Of a stretch of 64,000 nt of DNA, positions 8,548 to 19,200 are shown piece by piece; positions within the stretch are counted from its first letter, which is position 1, and the number at the start of each line of letters is the position of its first letter. Location: NCBI RefSeq assembly GCF_001422645.1, contig NZ_LMLR01000010.1, positions 202,886-266,885 of the forward strand. The letters are read 5' to 3'. The position numbers were made by a program, and so were the translations under genes. Below the pieces are notes generated by a model. That model searched no databases. It worked only from the letters and a program-made list of their open reading frames with translations, and was not told where the DNA came from. The DNA comes from Arthrobacter sp. Leaf69 (GTDB lineage: Bacteria > Actinomycetota > Actinomycetes > Actinomycetales > Micrococcaceae).

Positions 8548-10134
8548 ACAGAATCATTGGTCCAGGACGAGATCTATTACGGCAGCCAGGCATCGGTCGA
8601 CGCCCACGAAGAGGTCACCTCAGCGGCGGCCGTCGCGAGGTTCCGGACCCGCGAGGACGTTGTGCGCCGACGCGGCCGGTACGGGCTGGTCAATGAGAAC
8701 CGTACGCCGTACCAGGCCATGGTCGAGGACCTGATGTTCATCCGCTCGGTGCTGGACGGCGCCGGCCTCGACTACCTCCTGGTCCGTGGCAACAACCACC
8801 GTCCGGTCATTGCCGTGGACTGGAAGGACCGCAAGGAACTCCGTGACGCCCTGGTGGCGGCCTGCCACGACGAGCCGTTCTACTCCATGAGCGTCGACGC
8901 CAAGAAGAAGTCCGCAGTGCTCGTGGCCGACGGGGAGCTCTCTCCCAACCGGCAGGCGCGGATCTTCCGTCTCTACCGTCCGCGGGTGGAGCCGGAGGGC
9001 GGCTTCGAATTCGGTGCCTCGGCCGGGGTGCAGCTGGAACTGTGGAGTTTCGACGGCGACCAGCTGATCCTCCCGATCGAAAACTCGCTGACCCGCCGGA
9101 CCCTCCTGGCCCAGGACGCCGTCCGCGGCACGGTGGAGCGGTACGGCCACACCTGGCCCACCATCGAGAACATGTTCGCCGACCACGCCAGCGACATCAG
9201 CTTCGACGTGGATCTGGTGTTCTCCTGGGTGGACGGCAGCTCCCCGGAATACATCGCGGCCCGGCGCGCACGGATGGCCGGCGTCGTGGTGGGTGAGGGC
9301 GACGACCACGAAGCCCGTTTCCGCCAAATCGACGAACTCAAGTACGCGCTGCGCTCGGTGTACATGTTCGCGCCCTGGATCCGCCGGATCTTCATTGCCA
9401 CGGACTCTCCCGCACCCGCCTGGCTGGCGGATCATCCGGGAGTGACGATTGTCCGCAGCGAGGAATTCTTCGCCGACCCCTCCGTACTGCCCACCCACAA
9501 TTCGCAGGCCGTGGAGTGCCAGCTCCACCACATCGAGGGCTTGTCCGAGCACTTCCTGTATTCGAACGACGACATGTTCTTCGGCCGCGCCGTCGGACCG
9601 GACATGTTCTTTACGCCTGGCGGCATCACGAAGTTCATCGAGGCGGAGACCCGCATTGGCCTCGGGGACAACGACGCGGAGCGCAGCGGTTTCGAGAATG
9701 CCGCCCGGGTGAACCGGAAACTGCTCTGGGACCGTTTCGGCCGGATCACCACCCGGCACCTGGAACACACGGCTGCGCCGCTGCGCCGCAGTGTCGTGGC
9801 CACGATGGAGCAGGAGTTCCCGGCGGAGTTCGCCAAGACAGCAGCCAGCACCTTCCGCGCGGCTGACAACATCTCGGTGACCAATTCCTTCTACCACTAC
9901 TACGCGCTGCTGACGGGCCGGGCCGTCACCCAGACGGCGGCCAAGGTGCGGTATGTGGACACCACGGCGAGGGCAGGGCTCAACTACCTGCCCAAGCTGC
10001 TCGCCAAGCGGAACATGGACTTCTTCTGCCTCAATGACGGCAGTTTCCCCGAGGTCGCGGCCGAAGAACGGGCCGAGCTGGTGACGGACTTCCTGGAGAA
10101 GTACTACCCGATCAAGGCGCCCTGGGAAAAGTAG
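8500..10134 (+). CDS. Stealth-family exopolysaccharide phosphotransferase
   Basis: A 544-residue protein of the Stealth family, which transfers hexose-1-phosphate units onto surface polysaccharides. The four conserved regions are recognisable: DLVFSWVDGSSPEY (CR1), then RQIDELKYALRSVYMFAPWIR and FIATDSPAPAWL through HNSQAVECQLHHIEGLSEHFLYSNDDMFFG (CR2, given as a span near residues 270-370), a CR3 with ADNISVTNSFYHYYALLTG, and a C-terminal CR4-like part. No capsule cluster surrounds it. The start is uncertain: ATG 8500 has no ribosome-binding site and lies in a TATTAT box, whereas a well-placed GGAGAA at 8534-8539 precedes an in-frame ATT at 8545; TTG 8557 is another option. Confidence 0.85.
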   Translation: MQVGTHSRKHSRRTDITESLVQDEIYYGSQASVDAHEEVTSAAAVARFRTREDVVRRRGRYGLVNENRTPYQAMVEDLMFIRSVLDGAGLDYLLVRGNNHRPVIAVDWKDRKELRDALVAACHDEPFYSMSVDAKKKSAVLVADGELSPNRQARIFRLYRPRVEPEGGFEFGASAGVQLELWSFDGDQLILPIENSLTRRTLLAQDAVRGTVERYGHTWPTIENMFADHASDISFDVDLVFSWVDGSSPEYIAARRARMAGVVVGEGDDHEARFRQIDELKYALRSVYMFAPWIRRIFIATDSPAPAWLADHPGVTIVRSEEFFADPSVLPTHNSQAVECQLHHIEGLSEHFLYSNDDMFFGRAVGPDMFFTPGGITKFIEAETRIGLGDNDAERSGFENAARVNRKLLWDRFGRITTRHLEHTAAPLRRSVVATMEQEFPAEFAKTAASTFRAADNISVTNSFYHYYALLTGRAVTQTAAKVRYVDTTARAGLNYLPKLLAKRNMDFFCLNDGSFPEVAAEERAELVTDFLEKYYPIKAPWEK

Positions 10135-10157
10135 ACAGTTCTGCCAGCGGCGGGCCG

Positions 10158-11099
10158 CTAGTTGCTGGCGGTCAGCCGGCGGTGACCTGGGGTCTTGGCC
10201 GGGTCCTCAAGCTTGGCTTTGCTGGGGATGCGGATCCCTGCCGCTGAGATCCGCCGCTGGGCTTCCGCAGCGGAGACGAGCTCGCCGACTGCGGGGGTGT
10301 CGCCCAGCAGAACCACAGAGTGCACGATCGTGTGCTCGTAGACATGCACAAGGTTGAACGCCTGGCCGCCGTCGCGTCCGCGGGTCCCGCCCACCGGGAC
10401 GTTGAGGTCCTGCGTGTAGCACGTGGCTGACGCTACGGAGACCGGGATCCCGGCGAAAGTCGCCGTGGTGGAGTAGTGCAGATGGCCGCCCAAAATGGCC
10501 CTGACGTCGGAATTGCGCAGTACCCCGGCCAGTGCCGCCTGGTCCCGCAGCTCCACCAGGACGGCGAGGTCCAGGACCGAAGGTACCGGCGGGTGATGCA
10601 GTGCCAGAATGGTTCCGTCCGGGGCGGGGGTCGCGAGTTCAGCCGCGAGCCACTCCAGCTGGTCAGGGCTCAGCTCACCGTGGTGGAAGCCCGGGACCGA
10701 GGTGTCGAGAGTGATGATCCGCAGCCCGTTGATGAAATACGTGTGGTCCACGGGGGCGTCGTCGGCGGGCAGGTCGAGGAGTCCGGTGCGGAAATTAGCG
10801 CGGTTGTCGTGGTTGCCCATGGCCCAAATGACTTTAGCGCCCAGGGCCTTGCAGGCAGGCTCGACGATGGCCCGCAGTTTCGCGTAGGCCTCGGGTTCGC
10901 CGCGGTCAGCGAGGTCGCCGGTGAAAATCACGGCTTCGGGACGCGCACCGGACGCCCGGACTTCGTCGAAAAGCTGCTGGAGCAGGGCATCGCTGTCGAC
11001 TTTGCCGAGCAGCGGCGCGGAACCTCCCAACAGGTGGGGGTCACTCAGATGGAGTAGAAAATGACGTGGCCGGGGGTGCTCGGCCTCCATGAGCTCCAT
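10158..11099 (-). CDS. Metallophosphoesterase, CpdA-like
   Basis: A 313-residue calcineurin-like phosphoesterase. The five metal-binding blocks are present in order: [10 protein letters not shown] (DxH) near residue 17, [14 protein letters not shown] (GDxxD) near 65, [13 protein letters not shown] (GNHD) near 96, LALHHPPVP (H) near 175, and [17 protein letters not shown] (GHxH) near 213. This set is typical of class III cyclic-nucleotide phosphodiesterases such as CpdA, so cyclic AMP or a similar diester is a likely substrate, but this is not proven. Start ATG 11099 was chosen for AGGAAGG 5 bases upstream. The gene converges with the Stealth gene and lies downstream of fdhA, separated from it by a hairpin. 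Confidence 0.85.
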   Translation of the reverse strand: MELMEAEHPRPRHFLLHLSDPHLLGGSAPLLGKVDSDALLQQLFDEVRASGARPEAVIFTGDLADRGEPEAYAKLRAIVEPACKALGAKVIWAMGNHDNRANFRTGLLDLPADDAPVDHTYFINGLRIITLDTSVPGFHHGELSPDQLEWLAAELATPAPDGTILALHHPPVPSVLDLAVLVELRDQAALAGVLRNSDVRAILGGHLHYSTTATFAGIPVSVASATCYTQDLNVPVGGTRGRDGGQAFNLVHVYEHTIVHSVVLLGDTPAVGELVSAAEAQRRISAAGIRIPSKAKLEDPAKTPGHRRLTASN

Positions 11100-11230
11100 T
11101 GCTACCTTCCTGGTTGGGTGAAGGCTGTAGCCTCCAACTTCCCTCTCAGTAATGTCTATCCAACCAGACATCCGGCGAACAATGTGCAAACTCCAGTAGG
11201 CATGTTTGAAAAAAGGGCAACAACGGGTAA

Positions 11231-11270
11231 TCCGGCGGACACATACTTGCTCCGGTATGTGTCCGCCGGA
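11231..11270 (-). terminator. Perfect 15-bp hairpin downstream of the formaldehyde dehydrogenase gene
   Basis: Arms 11231-11245 (TCCGGCGGACACATA) and 11256-11270 are exact reverse complements with a 10-base loop. The hairpin lies 25 bases beyond the stop of the minus-strand dehydrogenase gene and ahead of the phosphoesterase promoter. There is no clear T-run. Most likely a U-less terminator. Confidence 0.65.
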
Positions 11271-11295
11271 ACCCACTTACTCAGGTACCCGGCGG

Positions 11296-12507
11296 CTAGC
11301 TCAGGTAGCCGTTCGGGTTCAGCACGTACTTCGTTGCGGCGCCGGCGTCGAACTCCGCGTAGCCCTTGGGCGCGTCCTCCAGCGTGATTGCCTTCGCGTT
11401 GACGTTCTTGGCGATGTGGACCTTGTCATGCAGGATCGCCATCATCAGCTGGCGGTTGTATTTCATCACCGGACACTGGCCGGTGGTGAAGCTCAGCGAT
11501 TTGGCCCAGCCGGTGCCGAGGCTGAGGCTGAGGGCACCCTTCTTGGCGGCCTCGTCCACGCCGCCCGGATCCCCCGTGACGTAGAGTCCCGGGATGCCCA
11601 AGGCACCGCCGGCGGCTGTGATCTCCATCAGCGAGTTGAGCACGGTTGCCGGCGCTTCCTTCGCATCGTGGCCGTGACCCCTTGCTTCGAAGCCGACCGC
11701 ATCGACGCCGCAGTCGACTTCGGGGACACCCAGGAGCTGTTCGATCTGCTCGGCCGGGCCACCCTGGGTCAGGTCCACGGTTTCACAGCCGAAGCTTCGG
11801 GCCTGCGCCAGCCGGTCCGCGTTCAAGTCCCCGACAATCACGACGGCGGCCCCCAGCAACTGCGCGCTGGTCGCTGCGGCGAGTCCGACCGGGCCGGCTC
11901 CTGCGACGTAGACCGTGGAGCCCACTCCCACCCCGGCAGAGACGGCACCATGGAAGCCGGTGGGGAAGATATCTGACAGCATTGTCAGATCCATCATCTT
12001 CTCGAGGGCCTGGTCCTTGTCCGGGAACTTCAGGAGATTCCAGTCCGCGTAAGGCACGAGGACGTAGTTCGCCTGGCCGCCGACCCAGCCACCCATGTCG
12101 ACGTAGCCATAGGCGCTGCCCGGGCGGTCAGGGTTGACGTTGAGGCAGATGCCGGTTTTGCGCTCCTTGCAGTTGCGGCAGCGGCCGCAGGCGATGTTGA
12201 AGGGGACCGAGCAGATGTCCCCCACCTTGATGAATTCCACGTCCGGCCCGACTTCCACCACTTCGCCCGTGATTTCGTGGCCGAGCACCAGGTCCGAGGG
12301 TGCTGTAGTGCGGCCGCGGACCATGTGCTGGTCGGACCCGCAAATGTTCGTGGCAACGGTTTTTAGGATTACGCCATGGCGCACCGAACGGCCCACGTTG
12401 GCGGGGTTGACCCCCGGACCGTCTTTGAGTTCGAAGGTGGGGTAGTCAATGTCGATAAGTTCGACCTTGCCCGGGCCCTTGTAGGCAACGGCTTTGTTCC
12501 CTGTCAT
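11296..12507 (-). CDS. fdhA: Glutathione-independent formaldehyde dehydrogenase
   Basis: A 403-residue zinc-dependent dehydrogenase of the medium-chain family that oxidises formaldehyde with tightly bound NAD and without added thiol, as in Pseudomonas putida FdhA. Catalytic zinc ligands are in NICGSDQHMVRGRT (Cys and following) and GHEITGEVVEVG; the structural-zinc lobe has CGRCRNCKERKTGIC with four Cys; the nucleotide-binding loop is VAGAGPVGLAAATSAQLLGA near residue 180. The length and the insertion GYVDMGGWVGGQANYVLVPYADW are characteristic of this subfamily. ATG 12507 follows a strong AGGAGGA site. Role: formaldehyde detoxification or C1 oxidation. Confidence 0.9.
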   Translation of the reverse strand: MTGNKAVAYKGPGKVELIDIDYPTFELKDGPGVNPANVGRSVRHGVILKTVATNICGSDQHMVRGRTTAPSDLVLGHEITGEVVEVGPDVEFIKVGDICSVPFNIACGRCRNCKERKTGICLNVNPDRPGSAYGYVDMGGWVGGQANYVLVPYADWNLLKFPDKDQALEKMMDLTMLSDIFPTGFHGAVSAGVGVGSTVYVAGAGPVGLAAATSAQLLGAAVVIVGDLNADRLAQARSFGCETVDLTQGGPAEQIEQLLGVPEVDCGVDAVGFEARGHGHDAKEAPATVLNSLMEITAAGGALGIPGLYVTGDPGGVDEAAKKGALSLSLGTGWAKSLSFTTGQCPVMKYNRQLMMAILHDKVHIAKNVNAKAITLEDAPKGYAEFDAGAATKYVLNPNGYLS

Positions 12508-12725
12508 CACTTTCCTCCTGCTTTCACGGACCCTCGCTAGGAGCGTCCAGTTGTGATTCACGAAGCGTGCTGATGTACCGTCCCCAGGCACCCGGCGGCA
12601 GATCCGCCAGCGCGCTGACGCACGTCGGCGCCATGGAAGTACCCGGATTTTTGGAAGGTCCGGCCAGTCTAGGCGGTAAGCATGCTTAGGGATAGGGGCC
12701 GTTGTCCCCTTGTGGTCTTGGGAGC

Positions 12726-12745
12726 CGGCTCTCAGCTGAGAGCCG
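12726..12745. terminator. 20-bp perfect palindrome over the gpx stop codon
   Basis: CGGCTCTCAGCTGAGAGCCG reads the same on both strands and spans the TGA stop of the glutathione peroxidase gene (12732-12734). Only the central bases could form a loop. It may be a terminator for the minus-strand gene or a protein-binding site; there is no T-run after it. Confidence 0.45.
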
Positions 12746-13217
12746 ACTGCACCGCTTCAATGACCTCCGGTGAGTCCGGCTCCACCGTAGGGGCGAAACG
12801 GGCAACTACCTCGCCGTCGCGGTTCACCAGGAACTTCTCGAAGTTCCATTTCACGAGTCCGGGCAAGACACCGTTCTTGAACTTCGTGAGCTCGGCGTAG
12901 AGCGGATGCTGCTTCTTGCCGCGGACATGGGATTTGGCGGTGAGCGGGAAGGTCACGCCGAAGTTCCGCTCGCAGAATTCGACAATCTCGGAGTCGGCAG
13001 CCGGCTCCTGGCCCGCGAACTGGTTGCAGGGGACGCCGAGGACCTGGAAGCCCTGATCGCGGAACTTGTCGTGCAGGGCCTGGAGGCCTGCATACTGCGG
13101 CGTGAAACCGCACTGCGACGCCACGTTCACCACCAGTACCACCTCCCCCTTAAAGCGGCCGAAGCTGGTGTCCGTGCCGTCGATCAGGGTGATCGGAATG
13201 TTATGGAGAGCTGTCAT
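12732..13217 (-). CDS. Glutathione peroxidase / thioredoxin-dependent peroxidase (Cys type)
   Basis: A 161-residue peroxidase of the glutathione peroxidase family that reduces hydrogen peroxide and organic peroxides in the cytoplasm. The catalytic tetrad is visible: peroxidatic Cys (not selenocysteine) in VNVASQCGFTPQY near residue 36, Gln in CNQFAGQEP near 70, Trp-Asn in LVKWNFEKFLV near 124, plus the resolving-Cys region EFCERNFGVTFPL. As actinobacteria lack glutathione, the electron donor is more likely thioredoxin or mycothiol systems (inference). The stop codon is embedded in a 20-bp palindrome. The formaldehyde dehydrogenase gene lies downstream on the same strand. Confidence 0.9.
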   Translation of the reverse strand: MTALHNIPITLIDGTDTSFGRFKGEVVLVVNVASQCGFTPQYAGLQALHDKFRDQGFQVLGVPCNQFAGQEPAADSEIVEFCERNFGVTFPLTAKSHVRGKKQHPLYAELTKFKNGVLPGLVKWNFEKFLVNRDGEVVARFAPTVEPDSPEVIEAVQSALS

Positions 13218-13328
13218 GGGTGCGTTCCTCGCGAAGTCGGTGGTGAAGGTCGTGTCCGGCGTGCGCTCCGGAATAGGTCACAACAGTCCTTCGATACCAC
13301 AACGCGCGGGTATGGGTTTGTATGCCTG

Positions 13329-14726
<1,398 letters not shown>

Positions 14727-14846
14727 GATGTGACTCCTGCATCCTGTCCGCCAGTCCCCGATTTCACGGACTCAACGTTCTTATGGGACCACAATCGGGT
14801 GGCACTGGGAACCGTAAAAGCTACCCCTTTCAAACTCAAGTGGCAG

Positions 14847-14861
14847 CCCAGTAGTACTGGG
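14847..14861. promoter_or_regulatory. Operator-like palindrome in a divergent promoter region
   Basis: CCCAGTAGTACTGGG is a perfect 15-base palindrome around a central G. It lies between the divergent M23 peptidase gene and the MpaB-like gene, 46 bases before the latter's ATG. It looks like a regulator-binding site; the regulator is unknown. Confidence 0.4.
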
Positions 14862-14906
14862 ACGCGGGGCAAGTACTGTGACTTCAGCGATGAGCGAGAA
14901 TGGACT

Positions 14907-15890
14907 ATGCGCAACCTCCTCAGGGAATGGCAGGCCGAACTCAAACAGACGTTTACCGGGACCCGGGACGCCGTGCCGGAGTGGGTGCCGCGGCTGGCAG
15001 AGGGGGACGATCCCGGCTACCACCTGCCCGGCTCCGCGGTCTGGGCAGTCCATGGGGACATGCCGACAATCGTCGCGGGAATCCGGGCCCTGCTGATGCA
15101 GGCGCTCCATCCCGGTGCGCTGGCCGGGGTCCACGACCACTCCCGGTTCCGCGAGGATCCCCTGGGCCGGCTGGCGGGAACCATCCGCTGGATTTTCACT
15201 GTTTCTTACGGTTCAACTGCCGCGGCCCGCGCAGCCTCCGACTGGGTGTTGCGGCTGCACGAATCGGTGCGCGGGGACTATGTGGACGGGCACGGTGTCG
15301 CCCGGACCTATGCGGCGAATGACCCGGAGCTGCTCCGCTGGGTGCACATCGCCTTCACCGACGCGTTTCTCTCCGCTCACAAGATCTGGGGCAGGCCCAT
15401 ACCTGGCGGTCCCGACGCCTACGTCCGCGAGTGGGCGCAGGCCGGCGAACTGATGGGGGTGGTATCCCCGCCGCTCAGCGAGGAGGAAATGCGCCGGCAG
15501 CTGGACCACTGGTACGACGCCGGCGAGCTGCGTTCCGACGAAAAGGTCGCCGAGACGGTCGCATTCATCCGCGATCCGCCGCTCCATCCCGTGCTCAGAC
15601 CGGGCTACCGGGTTTTGTTCGCGGCGGCCGTAACCAGCCTCGAACCCAAATACCGCGAACTGCTGGGCCTCCGAACAGCGCGGCTCGGACCGATCCCCCT
15701 GCCCGTGCGGCTGGCCACCAGGGTGACACTCGGCGTCGTCCATCTTGCCTTGGGCCGGATGGGGCCCAGCGAGCAGGCCGCCCGGGCCCGGCTTCGCAGG
15801 CTCGGCTACCCCGGGACGCAAAAAGGCCCCGGTCCAAAGGACCGGGGCCAACCGCGGAGAATGGGGGATTTGAACCCCCGAGGGCGTTAA
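14907..15890 (+). CDS. MpaB-like oxygenase (DUF2236)
   Basis: A 327-residue protein of the DUF2236/MpaB family, which holds a haem-binding latex-clearing-protein-like fold. Landmarks: GSAVWAVHGDMPTIVAGIRALLMQALHPGALAGVHDHSRFREDP near residues 45-90 (given as a region) with the conserved HPGALAGV and DHS, GRLAGTIRWIFTVSYG, and WVHIAFTDAFLSA near 150. The substrate is unknown. ATG 14907 begins the family homology; the upstream ribosome-binding site is weak. The last ~23 codons are odd: they run through the minus-strand tRNA-Ser terminator and into the tRNA gene itself, so the tail is probably a stop-codon-loss extension. Confidence 0.8.
   Translation: MRNLLREWQAELKQTFTGTRDAVPEWVPRLAEGDDPGYHLPGSAVWAVHGDMPTIVAGIRALLMQALHPGALAGVHDHSRFREDPLGRLAGTIRWIFTVSYGSTAAARAASDWVLRLHESVRGDYVDGHGVARTYAANDPELLRWVHIAFTDAFLSAHKIWGRPIPGGPDAYVREWAQAGELMGVVSPPLSEEEMRRQLDHWYDAGELRSDEKVAETVAFIRDPPLHPVLRPGYRVLFAAAVTSLEPKYRELLGLRTARLGPIPLPVRLATRVTLGVVHLALGRMGPSEQAARARLRRLGYPGTQKGPGPKDRGQPRRMGDLNPRGR
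15820..15849 (-). terminator. Intrinsic terminator of tRNA-Ser
   Basis: Read on the minus strand: GGCCCCGGTCC, loop TTT, GGACCGGGGCC, then TTTTT. The 11-bp stem is perfect (15825-15835 with 15839-15849) and the T-run sits at 15820-15824, just downstream of the tRNA. It lies inside the last codons of the plus-strand MpaB-like gene. Confidence 0.9.
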
Positions 15891-15939
15891 CCCAACACGC
15901 GTTCCAGGCGTGCGCCATAGGCCGCTAGGCGAATTCTCC
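15855..15939 (-). tRNA. tRNA-Ser (anticodon GGA)
   Basis: The minus strand reads GGAGAAT at the 5' end, pairing with ATTCTCC at 15862-15856. The anticodon stem CACGC/GCGTG encloses the loop CTGGAAC with anticodon GGA (reads UCC and UCU serine codons). A long variable arm (TTGGGTTAACGCCCTC region) fits a class II tRNA, and GGTTCAAATCC is the T loop. The 3' CCA is not encoded. An intrinsic terminator follows. The MpaB-like gene overlaps its 3' half on the other strand. Confidence 0.95.
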
Positions 15940-16023
15940 AGTAGCTTCTGAATCAAAAGCAGATACTAGAATACCTGAACTTCCCGGCATCGCCCAATTG
16001 GCCCCTCCGGCCCCCGCCCCACG

Positions 16024-16102
16024 GGACATGCCCCACCCCCGCCGCGGCCCCTGGACATACCCCCGTTATGCCCACTCCTGGACGCGAAAACTGGGCATGT
16101 CC
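16024..16102. repeat. Dispersed intergenic element, copy A (GGACATGCCC / TGGACATAC / CATGTCC)
   Basis: Between tRNA-Ser and the SRP RNA promoter lie GGACATGCCC (16024-16033), TGGACATAC (16052-16060) and CATGTCC (16096-16102, in a GGGCATGTCCC context). The same three motifs occur upstream of aspartate kinase at 20738, 20766 and 20810 with identical spacing (28 and 44 bases). About 49 of 79 bases agree without gaps, concentrated in the motifs. No reading frame is conserved, so this looks like a protein-binding or structured repeat. Function unknown. Confidence 0.7.
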
Positions 16103-16132
16103 CACGGGATTTCCCGGGACCAAAGAGTGCGA

Positions 16133-16162
16133 TTCGGGGCACACTCAAATGTCGGGTAAACT
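16133..16162 (+). promoter_or_regulatory. Putative promoter of the SRP RNA gene
   Basis: A -35-like TTCGGG (16133-16138), 18-base spacer and -10 TAAACT (16157-16162) place the transcription start at about 16169, exactly where the SRP RNA's terminal stem begins. Confidence 0.55.
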
Positions 16163-16168
16163 TGCTGA

Positions 16169-16258
16169 CGGCCCCTCATGTGGCGTCATCCTGTTGAACT
16201 CCCCCAGGACCGGAAGGTAGCAAGGGTAAATGGGCTCTGGCGGGTGCATGAGGGGTCT
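16169..16258 (+). ncRNA. ffs: Signal recognition particle RNA (4.5S type)
   Basis: The RNA of the signal recognition particle, which binds Ffh and targets ribosomes making membrane and secreted proteins. About 90 bases fold as one long hairpin: GGCCCCTCATG at the 5' end pairs with CATGAGGGGTC at the 3' end. The highly conserved Ffh-binding region is present: CCAGGACCGGAAGGTAGCAAGGGTAA with the GGAA tetraloop, at 16204-16229 (shown as a span). A TTTT run follows the hairpin and ends transcription. Location just upstream of dnaX is common in actinobacteria. Confidence 0.92.
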
Positions 16259-16290
16259 TTTATGTCTGTGCCGATTGGTAGGGTTTAGCT

Positions 16291-19200
16291 GTGACTGTTA
16301 CTACCGCTCTTTACCGTAGATACCGCCCTGATTCGTTCGCGGACGTTATCGGGCAGGAACACGTCACCGAGCCGCTCATGACGGCCCTGCGCAAGAACCG
16401 TGTGAACCACGCCTACCTCTTCTCGGGCCCCCGCGGCTGCGGTAAAACCACTTCCGCCCGCATCCTGGCCCGTTGCCTGAACTGCGCCGAGGGCCCCACG
16501 GACACCCCCTGCGGGAAGTGCCCCAGCTGCGTCGAACTCGCCCGCGGCGGCTCCGGGTCCCTCGACGTCATCGAAATCGACGCCGCCAGCCACGGCGGTG
16601 TGGACGACGCCCGCGACCTTCGCGAACGGGCCACGTACGCCCCCGTCCGAGACCGCTACAAGATCTTCATCATCGACGAGGCCCACATGGTCACCTCCGC
16701 CGGCTTCAACGCGCTGCTCAAGATCGTCGAAGAACCGCCGGAACATATCAAGTTCATCTTCGCCACCACGGAGCCGGACAAGGTCATCGGCACCATCCGC
16801 TCCCGCACGCACCATTACCCGTTCCGCCTCGTGCCGCCGGAACCGCTCATGGCCTACCTTGAACTGCTCTGCGCGCAGGAAAACGTCCCCGTGGCGCCGG
16901 GCGTGCTCTCGCTCGTCATCCGGGCCGGCGGCGGCTCCGTGCGCGACTCGCTGTCCGTCCTGGACCAGCTCATGGCGGGCGCCGGCCCCACCGGCCTGGA
17001 CTACGAACTCGCCGTCGCGCTTCTGGGGTACACCCATGCCTCCCTGCTGGACGACGTCGTGGAGGCCGTGGCCGCGTCCGACGCCGCCACCGTCTTCCGC
17101 GCGGTGGACCGCGTCATCCAGACCGGACATGACCCCCGCCGGTTCGTCGAGGACCTGCTCGAACGCTTCCGGGACCTCATCATCGTCCAGGCGATGCCGG
17201 AAAGCGCCCAGTCAATCCTTCGCGGCATGCCCGCGGACCAGATCGCACGCATGCAGAACCAGGCGCACAACCTGGGCGCGGCCGAGTTGTCCCGGGCGGC
17301 GGACGTCACCAACACCGCCCTGACCGAGATGACCGGGGCCACCTCGCCGCGGCTGCACCTCGAACTGCTGTGCGCCCGAATCCTGCTGCCGTCCTCCGAG
17401 CAGACCGAGCGCGGAATTGCCGCCCGGATCGACCGGGTGGAACGCCGCCTGAACTACGCCGGGAACGACGTCGGGTCCCCCGCAACGGCGCCTCCCGCTC
17501 CGGCGCCGTTGGTTGCGGCGCCATCGGCTCCTGTGCAGTCCGTTACTGCGCCGTCCGCTTCGGCGCCATCGGCTCCTGTGCAGTCCGTTCCTGCGCCGTC
17601 CGCTTCTGCACCCGCGGTTCCTGCCGCGGCCGGTCCGGCGGCCCCGGCACCCGCAACTCCGGCTCCTGCCGCCGTCCCCGAAACTGTCCCTGCCCCCGCC
17701 ACGACACCGGAGCGCGAGACGGAACCGGCCAGGGAAACGCTCACGCCCCCGCGCGTCAGCACCAGCGACTGGCCCGTCGACGAGCCCGCCGGGGCGGACC
17801 GGGCACCCTCCGGGAAGGCTCCGGCCCCGCAGGCGTCCGCGCCGACGCAGCCGGCTCCAGCGCCAGCGGCCACGGCACAACCCGTTCCGACTCCTTCCGG
17901 ACACAATGCGTCCGTCCCATCCGTGCCGGTCCGCACCCAGCAGCCCCCCGCGCCAGCGCCGGTGACGGCACCGGCCGCCGGCTCCGGGCCCGACGTCGAG
18001 GTCCTCCGCCGCGCCTGGCCGGAGATCCTGCAGACGCTGACCAAGATCAAGCGGAGCACGTGGGCCCTCGTCGAACCGAATGCCCAGGTGGGCCACTTCG
18101 AGGACCATGTCCTGACGCTCGCGTTCACCACCTCCGGGCTGGCCGGCGCGTTCGGCCGCGCGGACCACTCAGAGAACCTGCGGCAGGCGATCCACAAGAC
18201 CATCGGCATCGAATGCCAGATCAATGCCGTGGCCAGTGGAAGCAACAGCGCAGCGAGCTCTGAGCCAAACCCAAAAGTACCCGTTAGCCGGGACGTCCCG
18301 GCCACGTCCACTGACGCTGACTGGGGGCTGCCCCCGGCCGCCGCCCCGGCGCAAACCGGGTCACCGCAGCCAGCGCCCGCCCCGGCAGCTGTTCCGGTCA
18401 TTCCGGCTGCTCCGTTACTCGCGCATCCGGCGGCTCCGGCTCCCGCGCTGCAGACCGCTCCAGCCCGGGCAGCCGACTCCCCTGCCCCGGCAGCGTCCGC
18501 TCCCGAGCGGCCGTCCGCGCCGGCAGTCGCAGCGGCCGGCGAGCAGCCGGCCGGGCCGCCGGAGCCCGCCGGATCCTACGCCTACCCCGACGACGACTGG
18601 GGACCCCCGCGCGACGAGGACGCTCCGCCGCTCGACGAAGAACCGCCTATGGACTGGGACCCGTCGACCCCGGCCGTGGTGCGTTCCGCCCGGCCGGCCG
18701 CCGAGCCCGCACCCTCCCGCCAAAGGAAGGCCGCGGCAGGGCGAGCAAGCACGGCCTCTCAGGAGTCCCCGGCCACTGTCCCGATTCCCCAGGCGCCGGA
18801 CGCCGCCAACGACCCGTGGGCCCGTGCAGTTGAAGCGGCTCCCGGAATCTGGGCCGTCGGGACAAGTTCCAATGTCGGGAGCTACCCGCCGGAGGAGTCG
18901 GTGTCACCCGAGCCGACGCCGGAGCCGGAACCGCCGCACTACGAACCCGCGGCGGCCCAGGTCCCGCACTACGCCGCAGCAGTGTCGTCATCCGCCGCCT
19001 ATGAGCCAGTGGTGTCCGCGTCGAACGGCTGGGGAGACTCCGCCGAGTTGGTGCCGGCCGGTGCTGCAGCCGCTCCAGCCTCGGCAAGCGCTGCGCCCAT
19101 CGCCGCGCCCGCCATACCCGCTGCTCCAGTCTCGGCAAGCGCTGCGCCCGTCGCCGCGCCCGCCCTTTCACCAGTTACTGCCCCTGAAGCTCCGGCCGCG

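Noticed and set aside
15855..15939. tRNA-Ser as an integration site of a mobile island
   Set aside because: Both sides are ordinary chromosomal genes, with no integrase, no direct repeat of the tRNA end and no composition shift in the window.
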